DNA of 5,209 nt, taken from the NCBI GenBank assembly GCA_009843725.1, contig VYCX01000106.1, forward strand, positions 1 through 5,209, given 5' to 3'. The stretch's first letter is position 1. Each line of letters starts with the position of its first letter. The notes beneath the pieces were generated by a model that ran no database searches, was not told the origin of the DNA, and saw only the letters and a program-made list of their open reading frames with translations. Positions 1 to 5,209 of this stretch are shown piece by piece. The translations under genes and the position numbers were made by a program. The stretch is from Boseongicola sp. SB0675_bin_26. Lineage in GTDB: Bacteria; Pseudomonadota; Alphaproteobacteria; Rhodobacterales; Rhodobacteraceae.

Positions 1-236
1 TAGGCATTGATGTAGCCGCCGACATCCTCGATCGCCTCGGCGATCTGCAGCGCCGACCGGGTTCCAGTGCCCTTGAACGCCATGTGCTCAAGAAAGTGAG
101 CGATCCCGTTCTGCTCGGCGCGCTCGTGGCGTCCGCCGGCTGCAACCCAGATGCCCAGCGAGGCGGACTGCAGCCCCGGCATGTGCTCGGTCACGACGCG
201 GACGCCGTTTGCCAGCCTGTGAAGCTCAACTGTCAA
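1..236 (-). CDS. M16 family zinc metallopeptidase (processing-peptidase-like), N-terminal part; gene runs off the window
   Basis: Only the first 78 codons are present. The protein begins (M)TVELHRLANGVRVVTEH and carries the inverted zinc motif HFLEH at residues 47-51 (about bases 84-98): His47 and His51 would bind zinc and Glu50 would be the catalytic base. This is the M16/pitrilysin signature, and the following MAFKGT matches bacterial relatives of the mitochondrial processing peptidase beta subunit. The third zinc ligand, a downstream Glu, lies outside the window. I chose the TTG at 236-234 because it matches the family N-terminus as I remember it, overlaps the thrC stop as TTGA, and follows a strong AGGGAGGG ribosome site at 253-246, 9 nt upstream. 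The next in-frame ATG (codon 19) would remove the first beta strand. No signal peptide is seen, so a cytoplasmic location is likely. Its substrate is unknown. It commonly follows thrC in Alphaproteobacteria and is probably translationally coupled to it. Confidence 0.9.
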   Translation of the reverse strand, partial: MTVELHRLANGVRVVTEHMPGLQSASLGIWVAAGGRHERAEQNGIAHFLEHMAFKGTGTRSALQIAEAIEDVGGYINA

Positions 237-1624
237 GCGGCCCGACCCTCCCTGATCGTGCGGCAAAGTTCGGCGAGATCGTTCGCAACCTGCGTTACTC
301 GCTCGGGCCGCTCATAAAGATCTGCCATCCGGATTGGAAGGGGGGGACGAATGCCAGTCGCCCGCTCCACCGCGTTCGGGAACTTGGCGGGATCGGCCGT
401 GGCAAGCGCAATCATCGGAACGCGTGGCTCTGCCAATCGATCGGCCACTTCGAGCCCGACTGCCGTATGGGGGCAGACAAGCTGGCCGCTCGCATCGTGC
501 ACCGCCCGGATCCTGGACATCGTTTCCTCTTCCGAAACCCTCCCGCTTGCAAAGCCCTCGCCGATTCCGCCGAGCGCGGCATCGTCGATTCGAAACCCGT
601 TTCCGGATCTCAGTTCATCCATCAGCGACCTGACCGCATCGGCGTCGCGCCCGTATGCGTCGAACAGGAGACGCTCGAAATTGGAACTCACCTGGATGTC
701 CATGGACGGGCTGATCGAAGGCCGGACCTCGCCGGTTCGATATTCTCCGGAGACGAGCGCGCGGTGCAGGATGTCGTTCTGGTTCGTCGCGATCGCCAGC
801 CGCCCGATGGGGAGGCCCATGCGCCGCGCAATCTCGCCCGCGTAAATGTCTCCGAAATTGCCAGTGGGCACGCAGAAGCTGACCTTCCGGTCCGGCGCGC
901 CGAGGGCCACGGCCGAAGTGAAGTAGTAAACGACCTGCGCCATCACGCGCGCCCAGTTTATGGAATTCACGGCCGCCAGACGCGTCTCCTCGCGAAACGG
1001 CCGGTTGGCGAACATGTCCTTCAGATGGCGCTGGCAATCATCGAATGTGCCTTCGACAGCAAATGCACGCACGTTCGCCTCCGCCGGCGTGGTCATCTGG
1101 CGCCTCTGCACTTCGGACACCATGCCGTGAGGGTAGAGTATGCAGACATCCACGTTGTCGAGTCCGCGGAAAGCCTCGATCGCGGCGCTCCCGGTATCGC
1201 CGCTGGTCGCTCCCACTATGGTGACGCTTTCGCCCCGCCGCCGCAGCACGGACTGGAACATCTGGCCGATGAGCTGCATGGCAAAGTCCTTGAAGGCCAG
1301 CGTCGGACCATGGAAAAGTTCCAGAAGCCAGACTCCGTCGCCAACCTGCTTCAGGGGCGCGCGGCTGACGTGGCCAAACCCTGCATAGGCAGCCTTGATC
1401 ACCGCACGAAACTCGGCTTCCTCGAAGGTGTCGCCCACGAACGGCCGCATGATCGCAAACGCCACGTCCTCGTAGCTCTTGCCATGCAGCATGGAGATTT
1501 CGCGCGGCTCGAGTGCCGGCACCTCCGCGGGCACGTAAAGTCCTCCATCGGTTGCAAGCCCGGTCAGCATGGCGTCTTCGAAGGACAGTTCCGGAGCGTT
1601 TCCGCGTGTCGAGACGTATTTCAT
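233..1624 (-). CDS. thrC: Threonine synthase
   Basis: Pyridoxal-phosphate enzyme that converts O-phospho-L-homoserine to L-threonine and phosphate in the cytoplasm, the last step of threonine synthesis. The 463-residue protein has the usual bacterial length and N-terminus (MKYVSTRGNAPELSFEDAML). The cofactor lysine is Lys112 in the FKDFAMQL motif (111-118). The phosphate-binding segment ATSGDTGSAA is at 139-148, and the conserved VPTGNFGDIYAG block at 252-263. It looks intact. The ATG at 1624-1622 follows surf1 by 9 nt, and a GAGGA ribosome site overlaps the surf1 stop codon (TGAGGA), so the gene should be read from the surf1 transcript. Its stop TGA (235-233) overlaps the TTG start of the next gene. 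The enzyme has no known part in oxidase assembly, and its position here is a common alphaproteobacterial arrangement. No leader or attenuator for threonine control is visible in the short gap upstream. Confidence 0.97.
   Translation of the reverse strand: MKYVSTRGNAPELSFEDAMLTGLATDGGLYVPAEVPALEPREISMLHGKSYEDVAFAIMRPFVGDTFEEAEFRAVIKAAYAGFGHVSRAPLKQVGDGVWLLELFHGPTLAFKDFAMQLIGQMFQSVLRRRGESVTIVGATSGDTGSAAIEAFRGLDNVDVCILYPHGMVSEVQRRQMTTPAEANVRAFAVEGTFDDCQRHLKDMFANRPFREETRLAAVNSINWARVMAQVVYYFTSAVALGAPDRKVSFCVPTGNFGDIYAGEIARRMGLPIGRLAIATNQNDILHRALVSGEYRTGEVRPSISPSMDIQVSSNFERLLFDAYGRDADAVRSLMDELRSGNGFRIDDAALGGIGEGFASGRVSEEETMSRIRAVHDASGQLVCPHTAVGLEVADRLAEPRVPMIALATADPAKFPNAVERATGIRPPLPIRMADLYERPERVTQVANDLAELCRTIREGRAA
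246..253 (-). promoter_or_regulatory. Ribosome-binding site deciding the TTG start of the M16 peptidase gene
   Basis: The minus strand reads AGGGAGGG here, inside the last codons of thrC, followed by 9 nt and then TTG at 236-234. The purine-rich match to the 16S rRNA tail at normal spacing is the main sequence support for the non-ATG start. Confidence 0.6.
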
Positions 1625-1633
1625 TGCAATTCC

Positions 1634-2305
1634 TCAGACGGTCCGTGTCCGGATACGCCAGAGCAGGAAAAGAGTCATCACCGCCCAGACTGCCGCCAGT
1701 CCAAACCACTGGACCGCATATCCCAAGTGACTGTTTGGAATGCCCTCGGTCGTCACGGGACGCGGCGTTGCCGGCGGGTCGTTGCTCGAAGCCTCTCGGG
1801 CCACGACAAGAAGGGGCTCCGTCCGCAGTTCTTCGGCCATCGTTGCCAGGTCGCGCCCGTACCAGACTCCTGCCTCGCGGTCAGGCTGCGGCGTCCAGCG
1901 GTCCACTTCGTCGGGCCAGTGAAGATTGCCAAGCACGGTCACCGAGGTGGCCGACATTGCGCGGGACCGGTCCGCGACCGGCACGGCTCCCCGTTCCACC
2001 ATGATTCGCCTTCCGTCCGCGGTCTCGAACGCGGCAATCAGCCTGTAGGCCGGTCCAACCTGCGGCAGGCTCACCAGCACGGCGACATCCTCGCCCTCAA
2101 AGTCGCCCTCGACGATGACGGGAAGGTACCTGTCGCGCTCGGCGGCCGGCGCCGCCGGAAGCGGAACGGGGTCGGCGGCAATCTTCGATTCGATTTCGGC
2201 GAGGACGCCTTCCTTCCAGGCCAGCCTTTGCAGCTGCCATGCGCCCAGAGACGCAAGCAGGCAAAAGCCGCCTATGCCGACGATCAACGGAAAGAGCAGT
2301 CGCAT
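1634..2305 (-). CDS. surf1: SURF1 family cytochrome c oxidase assembly protein
   Basis: Inner-membrane assembly factor for aa3-type cytochrome oxidase, linked in Paracoccus and Rhodobacter to haem a handling for subunit I. The 223-residue protein has the family layout: a first membrane span at about 3-22 running into LGAWQLQRLAWKE (20-32), a periplasmic domain with the conserved VERGAVP block (103-109), and a second span at about 198-216. The second span is preceded by the signature HLGYAVQWFGLA (193-204), whose His193 corresponds to a histidine implicated in haem binding in Paracoccus Surf1 (from memory). I chose the ATG at 2305-2303 because MRLLFPLIVG starts the first span as in relatives. 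The frame stays open upstream to 2533, but that would overlap coxC and add an arginine-rich, non-family sequence. An AGAGG sits 9 nt before the start. The gene follows coxC after a 92-nt gap, the longest in the cluster. Confidence 0.93.
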   Translation of the reverse strand: MRLLFPLIVGIGGFCLLASLGAWQLQRLAWKEGVLAEIESKIAADPVPLPAAPAAERDRYLPVIVEGDFEGEDVAVLVSLPQVGPAYRLIAAFETADGRRIMVERGAVPVADRSRAMSATSVTVLGNLHWPDEVDRWTPQPDREAGVWYGRDLATMAEELRTEPLLVVAREASSNDPPATPRPVTTEGIPNSHLGYAVQWFGLAAVWAVMTLFLLWRIRTRTV

Positions 2306-2345
2306 GTCCCCAAGCCTCTGCGCCTTTCCCGAAACTGCACCAAAC

Positions 2346-2368
2346 GCGCCGGGGACGAAACCCGGCGC
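2346..2368 (-). repeat. Perfect 8-bp GC inverted repeat (stem-loop)
   Basis: On the minus strand GCGCCGGG (2368-2361) pairs with CCCGGCGC (2353-2346) around a 7-nt loop, TTTCGTC. The stem is all G-C and should be stable in RNA. It is followed by GTTTGG, so only three T's come after it, weaker than a classical intrinsic terminator. It could attenuate, mark an RNase end point or protect the 3' end of the upstream message. Confidence 0.5.
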
Positions 2369-2384
2369 CGCGCTGTCACGCGGC
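2367..2384 (-). repeat. Perfect 6-bp GC inverted repeat (stem-loop) next to the coxC stop
   Basis: On the minus strand GCCGCG (2384-2379) pairs with CGCGGC (2372-2367) around a 6-nt loop, TGACAG. It lies 13 nt after the coxC stop and shares two bases (2367-2368) with the following 8-bp stem, so the two cannot both form in full. A trimmed pair of tandem hairpins remains possible. No T tract follows. Confidence 0.4.
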
Positions 2385-2397
2385 AGTCCGCCCCAAG

Positions 2398-3216
2398 TCA
2401 GCTGCCCCAGATGTAGATCGATGCAAAGAGAAACAGCCAGACGACGTCGACGAAGTGCCAGTACCAGGCCGCGGCTTCGTACCCGACATGGCGTTCGGCC
2501 GTGAAGTGCCCGGCCCGCACGCGCAGGTAGCACACGAACAGAAATATCGTGCCGACTATCACGTGGAACCCGTGGAACCCGGTCGCCATGAAGAAGGTCG
2601 CGCCATAGATGTTGCCCGAGAACCCGAATGCCGCATGGCTGTACTCATAGGCCTGGAAGACCGTGAAGAGCACGCCAAGGATGATCGCGACGATGAGCCC
2701 CGTCGCCATGTCCTTGCGATTGTTCTCGTGCGCGATCGCGTGATGCGCCCAAGTTGCCGCCGCCCCGGAGCAGAGAAGGATCAGGGTGTTGATGAGCGGC
2801 AGATGCCAGGGATCGAACGTCTCGATGCCGGCAGGCGGCCAGACGCCGTCCACCGCCGGGCTCTCGGGGCCCATGGGATAAAGCGCGCTCTTGAAGAATG
2901 CCCAGAACCATGCCGAAAAGAACATGACTTCCGACATGATGAACATGATGAATCCGTAACGGAGACCGATTCTCACGACCGGCGTGTGGTCGCCGACAAT
3001 GGATTCCCGGATCACGTCCGCCCACCAGGCATACATGACATAGAGGACCCCAATCATGCCGATGATGAACAGGTAGGGCTGCTTGAGGTTGTCCGGCGTG
3101 TTCTGCCCGAAAGCCAGCACGAAGCCGAACAGCATGATGAAGCCGGAAACCGCGCCGATGAACGGCCAGACCGACGGGTGCAGGATGTGATAGTCGTGGT
3201 TCTTTTCGTGCGCCAT
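2398..3216 (-). CDS. coxC: Cytochrome c oxidase subunit III
   Basis: Integral membrane subunit of the aa3-type oxidase that packs against subunit I. It stabilises the enzyme and supports proton uptake rather than carrying a redox centre. The 272-residue protein has seven predicted spans, roughly 15-36, 47-66, 86-109, 139-159, 169-190, 207-232 and 249-269, the full count for a stand-alone subunit III. Family marks include [15 protein letters not shown] (94-108) with the conserved membrane glutamate Glu96, the FQAYEY segment (187-192), [14 protein letters not shown] (213-226) and the C-terminal [14 protein letters not shown] (251-264). The ATG at 3216-3214 is preceded at good spacing by GGAGAAGG, and the gene lies 19 nt after ctaG. 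It appears complete, ending IYIWGS. The same gene is called ctaE in Paracoccus-style naming. Confidence 0.97.
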   Translation of the reverse strand: MAHEKNHDYHILHPSVWPFIGAVSGFIMLFGFVLAFGQNTPDNLKQPYLFIIGMIGVLYVMYAWWADVIRESIVGDHTPVVRIGLRYGFIMFIMSEVMFFSAWFWAFFKSALYPMGPESPAVDGVWPPAGIETFDPWHLPLINTLILLCSGAAATWAHHAIAHENNRKDMATGLIVAIILGVLFTVFQAYEYSHAAFGFSGNIYGATFFMATGFHGFHVIVGTIFLFVCYLRVRAGHFTAERHVGYEAAAWYWHFVDVVWLFLFASIYIWGS

Positions 3217-3235
3217 GCCGGCCTTCTCCAGGATT

Positions 3236-3823
3236 CTAGTTCAGTTGCGGTTCCGTCCCGCCCACGCCGAGCGCCGCCTGTTCGGAACGGTAGTCTTCGG
3301 GCAGGTCCACGTCGTGGAACGTGTAGGACAGCGTGATCGTCCTGACAAACCTTGCATCGGGATCGTCAAGAATTGCGGGTTCAACGAAGAAGCTGACTGG
3401 CATGCTGACCCGCTGGCCGGGTTCAAGCACCTGCAGCTCGAAACAGAAGCAGTCGATTTTCGAGAAGTAGGCACCGGCTGAAAACGGTGCAACATTGAAG
3501 CTTGCAGTGCCTGCGATCGTTCGGTTCGTCGGGTTGTAGGCCTCGTAGAACGCCAGGCCTTCCGCCCCGATCCGGATCGGCATCTTGACCTGTTCCGGCC
3601 TGAACTCCCATGGCATCCCCGACGCGGTCGAGGCATCGAAGCGGATCGTGATCACTTCCTCCAGCGGCTCATCAAGCGGGGATTCGGCGACATCCGTCGT
3701 GCCGCCCCACCCCGTGACCCTGCAAAAGAGATCGTAGAGGGGCACCGACGCCCATGCGAGCGATCCCATGACCAGAACCACGCAGAAGAGTCTTGCCGCC
3801 GTCCGCTGCCGTGCGTCCATCAT
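3236..3823 (-). CDS. ctaG: Cytochrome c oxidase assembly protein CtaG/Cox11, copper delivery to CuB
   Basis: Membrane-anchored copper chaperone that delivers copper to the CuB site of subunit I. The 195-residue protein has a short N-terminal tail, one membrane span at about 12-30, then [15 protein letters not shown] (27-41), whose Cys34 is conserved near the membrane. The periplasmic domain is immunoglobulin-like and contains the Cox11 copper motif CFCF at 125-128 (Cys125, Cys127), followed by the EPGQ and FFVEPAI family blocks. All expected copper ligands are present. Two ATGs are adjacent (3823-3821 and 3820-3818). I chose the first because it overlaps the upstream stop as ATGA and lies 10 nt from a GAGG at 3837-3834; starting at the second would lose only one residue. 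It sits between the coxF-like gene and coxC, the usual alphaproteobacterial position. Confidence 0.96.
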   Translation of the reverse strand: MMDARQRTAARLFCVVLVMGSLAWASVPLYDLFCRVTGWGGTTDVAESPLDEPLEEVITIRFDASTASGMPWEFRPEQVKMPIRIGAEGLAFYEAYNPTNRTIAGTASFNVAPFSAGAYFSKIDCFCFELQVLEPGQRVSMPVSFFVEPAILDDPDARFVRTITLSYTFHDVDLPEDYRSEQAALGVGGTEPQLN

Positions 3824-4008
3824 GATCCGGCAGCCTCAATCCCCGGCCGCACGACATGATCGAAGCCCTGCAGCGGATCGCCGCGCTTCACCTTGACCAC
3901 GGTCAACGCGAAAACAATGGCCACGAAGGCAACGAGCGCAACCGCCACGCCGAGATTCCGCGAAAAGCGGCGCGTGTGCAATTCGTGGGTGGCCCTGATG
4001 CCGCTCAT
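3820..4008 (-). CDS. Small single-span membrane protein, CoxF-like, of the cytochrome oxidase cluster
   Basis: A 62-residue protein: a charged N-terminus ([18 protein letters not shown]), one hydrophobic span at about 19-38, then a basic VKVKRGDP stretch and a conserved-looking tail, GFDHVVRPG (48-56). Small proteins of this shape, with an FDHVxRP tail, occur between ctaB and ctaG in many Alphaproteobacteria, where they are annotated as CoxF or as hypothetical oxidase assembly proteins. The molecular role is not established. Its position and anchoring suggest help in assembly, possibly alongside CtaG. I chose the ATG at 4008-4006 because it overlaps the ctaB stop as ATGA and is preceded by GTGAGG with 8 nt spacing. 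The frame is open far upstream, but there it reads through ctaB out of frame. The stop overlaps the ctaG start, so the gene is coupled on both sides. Confidence 0.85.
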   Translation of the reverse strand: MSGIRATHELHTRRFSRNLGVAVALVAFVAIVFALTVVKVKRGDPLQGFDHVVRPGIEAAGS

Positions 4009-4928
4009 GACGCCTGCCTCACCACCGCATCCGCCAGGAACGCGCCGAAATGCAGAAAGAGGTAGAACAGCGATGCGCGAAAAAACGCCTTCTCCGCGGC
4101 GTAACCGTCGCCCTGGGCAACAGCCTCCGTCCGCCTGCATAGCTGGAACGCGCCCCAAACGAACATGAGGTTCAGCACGACGGCAGCCGCAAGACTTGCC
4201 GGGCCGCCGATCGGACCCAGGGCCAGCCAGAACGACACCGGCACGAGGAGCAGCGTGTAGGCCAGGATGTGTCTCCGCGCCGCAGTGCGGCCATGAGTCA
4301 CCGTGAGCATCGGGACGCCTGCATCCTCGTAGTCGGACCGCATGAACAGGGCCAAGGCCCAGAAGTGCGGCGGCGTCCACATGAAGATCAATGCGAACAT
4401 CAGGCAGGCTTCCAGGGAGACGCTTCCCGTTGCCGCCACCCAGCCGATCATCGGCGGAAAGGCCCCGGCCGCTCCGCCGATCACGATGTTCTGCGGCGTC
4501 CGGCGCTTCAGCCACATCGTGTAGACGACGACGTAGAACGAGATCGTGACGGCCAGCAGGGTAGCCGCGAGCATGTTCGTCGCCAGGCCAAGCATCACGA
4601 CCGAAAGGCCGGACAGGCCAACGCCGATCGCCCGGGCCTCTTCCGGGGCGACACGGCCGCTCGGAACCGGGCGTTTCATCGTCCGCCGCATGACCGAATC
4701 GATGTCAGCGTCGTACCACATGTTCAATGCGCCGGCGGCACCTGCCCCAAGCGCGATGAACAGCATTGCGGCAACCGCTTCGACTGCGTGCAGCGATGCC
4801 GGGGCGACCAGGAGGCCGACCAGCGCCGTGAAGACCACGAGAGACATCACTCTTGGCTTCAGCAGGGCGACGTAGTCGCCGAATGTCGGCTCATGCTCGT
4901 GCGCAGTGCTGATCGCGAGGCCCGGCAT
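4005..4928 (-). CDS. ctaB: Protohaem IX farnesyltransferase (haem o synthase)
   Basis: Inner-membrane UbiA-family prenyltransferase that attaches a farnesyl group to haem b to make haem o, the precursor of haem a for the aa3 oxidase. The 307-residue protein is of normal length and strongly hydrophobic, consistent with nine or so spans. The first prenyl-diphosphate/magnesium motif is [12 protein letters not shown] (69-80; Asn69, Asp73, Asp77) followed by [28 protein letters not shown] (136-152) and GAFPPMIGW (155-163) are typical of CtaB/CyoE/COX10. The second acidic region is [13 protein letters not shown] (196-208), after [11 protein letters not shown]. The ATG at 4928-4926 lies 6 nt after the coxB stop; the ribosome site is weak (GAG within the coxB end), suggesting translation coupled to coxB. 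Haem A synthase (ctaA), the next step, is not in the window. The gene is also called cyoE when linked to quinol oxidases, but the CuA-type coxB beside it favours ctaB. Confidence 0.96.
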   Translation of the reverse strand: MPGLAISTAHEHEPTFGDYVALLKPRVMSLVVFTALVGLLVAPASLHAVEAVAAMLFIALGAGAAGALNMWYDADIDSVMRRTMKRPVPSGRVAPEEARAIGVGLSGLSVVMLGLATNMLAATLLAVTISFYVVVYTMWLKRRTPQNIVIGGAAGAFPPMIGWVAATGSVSLEACLMFALIFMWTPPHFWALALFMRSDYEDAGVPMLTVTHGRTAARRHILAYTLLLVPVSFWLALGPIGGPASLAAAVVLNLMFVWGAFQLCRRTEAVAQGDGYAAEKAFFRASLFYLFLHFGAFLADAVVRQAS

Positions 4929-4934
4929 TCGCTT

Positions 4935-5209
4935 CTACTCGCTTGCCGCCAACCGGATCGGGCCAGGTTCGATGTAGTTCCCGGCCGCCCGGGTGTCGGC
5001 GGCCCACACGTCGTATTCGGCGGCCGGCACCGCCTTGACCGTGATGGGCATGTAGGAATGACTGAGGCCGCAAAGCTCGGAACACTGCCCGAAATAGACC
5101 CCCTCATGCCCTTCGTCGACCTTGAACCAGAGTTCGGCAAGGCGGCCTGGAACAGCGTCCTGCTTCACGCCGAACGACGGAATGGTCCAAGCATGGATCA
5201 CGTCGGCAG
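4935..5209 (-). CDS. coxB: Cytochrome c oxidase subunit II, C-terminal CuA domain; 5' part outside the window
   Basis: The last 90 residues of subunit II, the periplasmic domain that takes electrons from cytochrome c through the two-copper CuA centre. All expected ligands are visible: His in ADVIHAW (near 5195), then the loop [15 protein letters not shown] with both cysteines (about 5084 and 5072), the backbone-ligand Glu between them, His (about 5060) and Met (about 5051). A complete CuA site marks a cytochrome c oxidase rather than a quinol oxidase. The protein ends [14 protein letters not shown] with a TAG stop at 4937-4935. The membrane spans and start lie beyond 5209. An in-frame GTG at 5201 is an internal valine, not a start. 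The gene is followed after 6 nt by ctaB with no coxA between them. It is also called ctaC. Confidence 0.96.
   Translation of the reverse strand, partial: ADVIHAWTIPSFGVKQDAVPGRLAELWFKVDEGHEGVYFGQCSELCGLSHSYMPITVKAVPAAEYDVWAADTRAAGNYIEPGPIRLAASE

Larger units (their letters stand above)
2306..2397 (-). promoter_or_regulatory. coxC-surf1 intergenic gap with two adjacent stem-loops
   Basis: At 92 nt this is the only intergenic stretch over 20 nt. On the minus strand it starts with CTTGGGG directly after the coxC stop and ends with CTTGGGGAC directly before the surf1 ATG. Between these are two GC-rich inverted repeats (separate entries). I see no convincing -35/-10 promoter pair and no long T run. 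The DUF983 gene often found between coxC and surf1 in relatives is absent, and the gap is too short to hold it. Plausible roles are weak termination, RNA processing or mRNA stability that sets surf1-thrC output lower than coxC, but this is inference. Confidence 0.4.

Noticed and set aside
2342..2368. Intrinsic terminator after coxC
   Set aside because: The stem is strong but only three T's follow on the minus strand, so I record a stem-loop rather than a terminator.
209..2416. Very long open frame (735 codons) on the plus strand
   Set aside because: It lies antisense to thrC and surf1, both of which have clear family motifs. Its translation is rich in Arg, His and Pro with no recognisable domain, as expected for the complement of GC-rich coding DNA.
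2306..2533. Upstream extension of the surf1 frame to an earlier start at 2533
   Set aside because: It would overlap the 3' end of coxC by over 130 bases and add an arginine-rich leader not seen in the family; the start at 2305 gives the standard first membrane span.
2239..3336. 365-codon plus-strand frame over coxC
   Set aside because: Antisense to intact coxC; low-complexity charged composition, no family match, and no ribosome site considered convincing.
4009..4515. Upstream extension of the coxF-like frame
   Set aside because: It runs out of frame through ctaB, with shadow-like composition. The ATG at 4008 has an ATGA overlap and a good ribosome site.
4935..5201. Stand-alone 88-residue gene starting with GTG at 5201
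   Set aside because: The GTG is an internal valine of coxB in the ADVIHAW segment; the frame continues to the window edge.
1..5209. Mobile elements, CRISPR arrays, tRNA/rRNA genes, riboswitches
   Set aside because: No transposase, terminal repeats, spaced direct repeats or RNA gene signature seen on either strand; almost all bases are accounted for by conserved genes.

Overview
The window is a single, tightly packed operon segment. Every supported gene lies on the minus strand, so transcription runs from high to low coordinates. It is a GC-rich cytochrome c oxidase (aa3-type) biogenesis cluster of alphaproteobacterial type. Gene order and protein wording most resemble Rhodobacterales/Paracoccus-like bacteria: coxB (ctaC) - ctaB - small coxF-like gene - ctaG (cox11) - coxC (ctaE) - surf1 - thrC - M16 peptidase. 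The taxon is inferred from remembered family sequences and synteny; no search was run.

Layout in transcription order: the 3' end of coxB with the CuA-binding loop (5209-4935); ctaB, haem o synthase (4928-4005); a 62-residue single-span CoxF-like protein (4008-3820); ctaG, the copper chaperone for CuB (3823-3236); coxC, oxidase subunit III (3216-2398); a 92-nt gap with two stem-loops; surf1, an oxidase assembly factor (2305-1634); thrC, threonine synthase (1624-233); and the 5' end of an M16 zinc-peptidase gene starting at TTG (236 to the window edge). Three junctions are 4-base start/stop overlaps (ATGA, ATGA, TTGA). The others are 6, 19 and 9 nt, apart from the 92-nt coxC-surf1 gap. Ribosome-binding sites are visible before most starts. 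No stretch over 300 bases lacks a gene.

The first six genes make and fit together one membrane machine. CoxB and CoxC are structural subunits, CtaB starts the haem b to haem a route, CtaG delivers copper to CuB, and Surf1 helps insert haem a. The coxF-like protein probably has an assembly role. The catalytic subunit gene coxA (ctaD) is not between coxB and ctaB, as in Rhodobacterales-type clusters, and must be elsewhere. thrC and the M16 peptidase have no obvious oxidase role, but they commonly follow this cluster in Alphaproteobacteria.

I see no mobile element, RNA gene, CRISPR array or clearly novel system. The least explained items are the tandem stem-loops between coxC and surf1, the poorly characterised small protein, and the TTG start of the peptidase gene.
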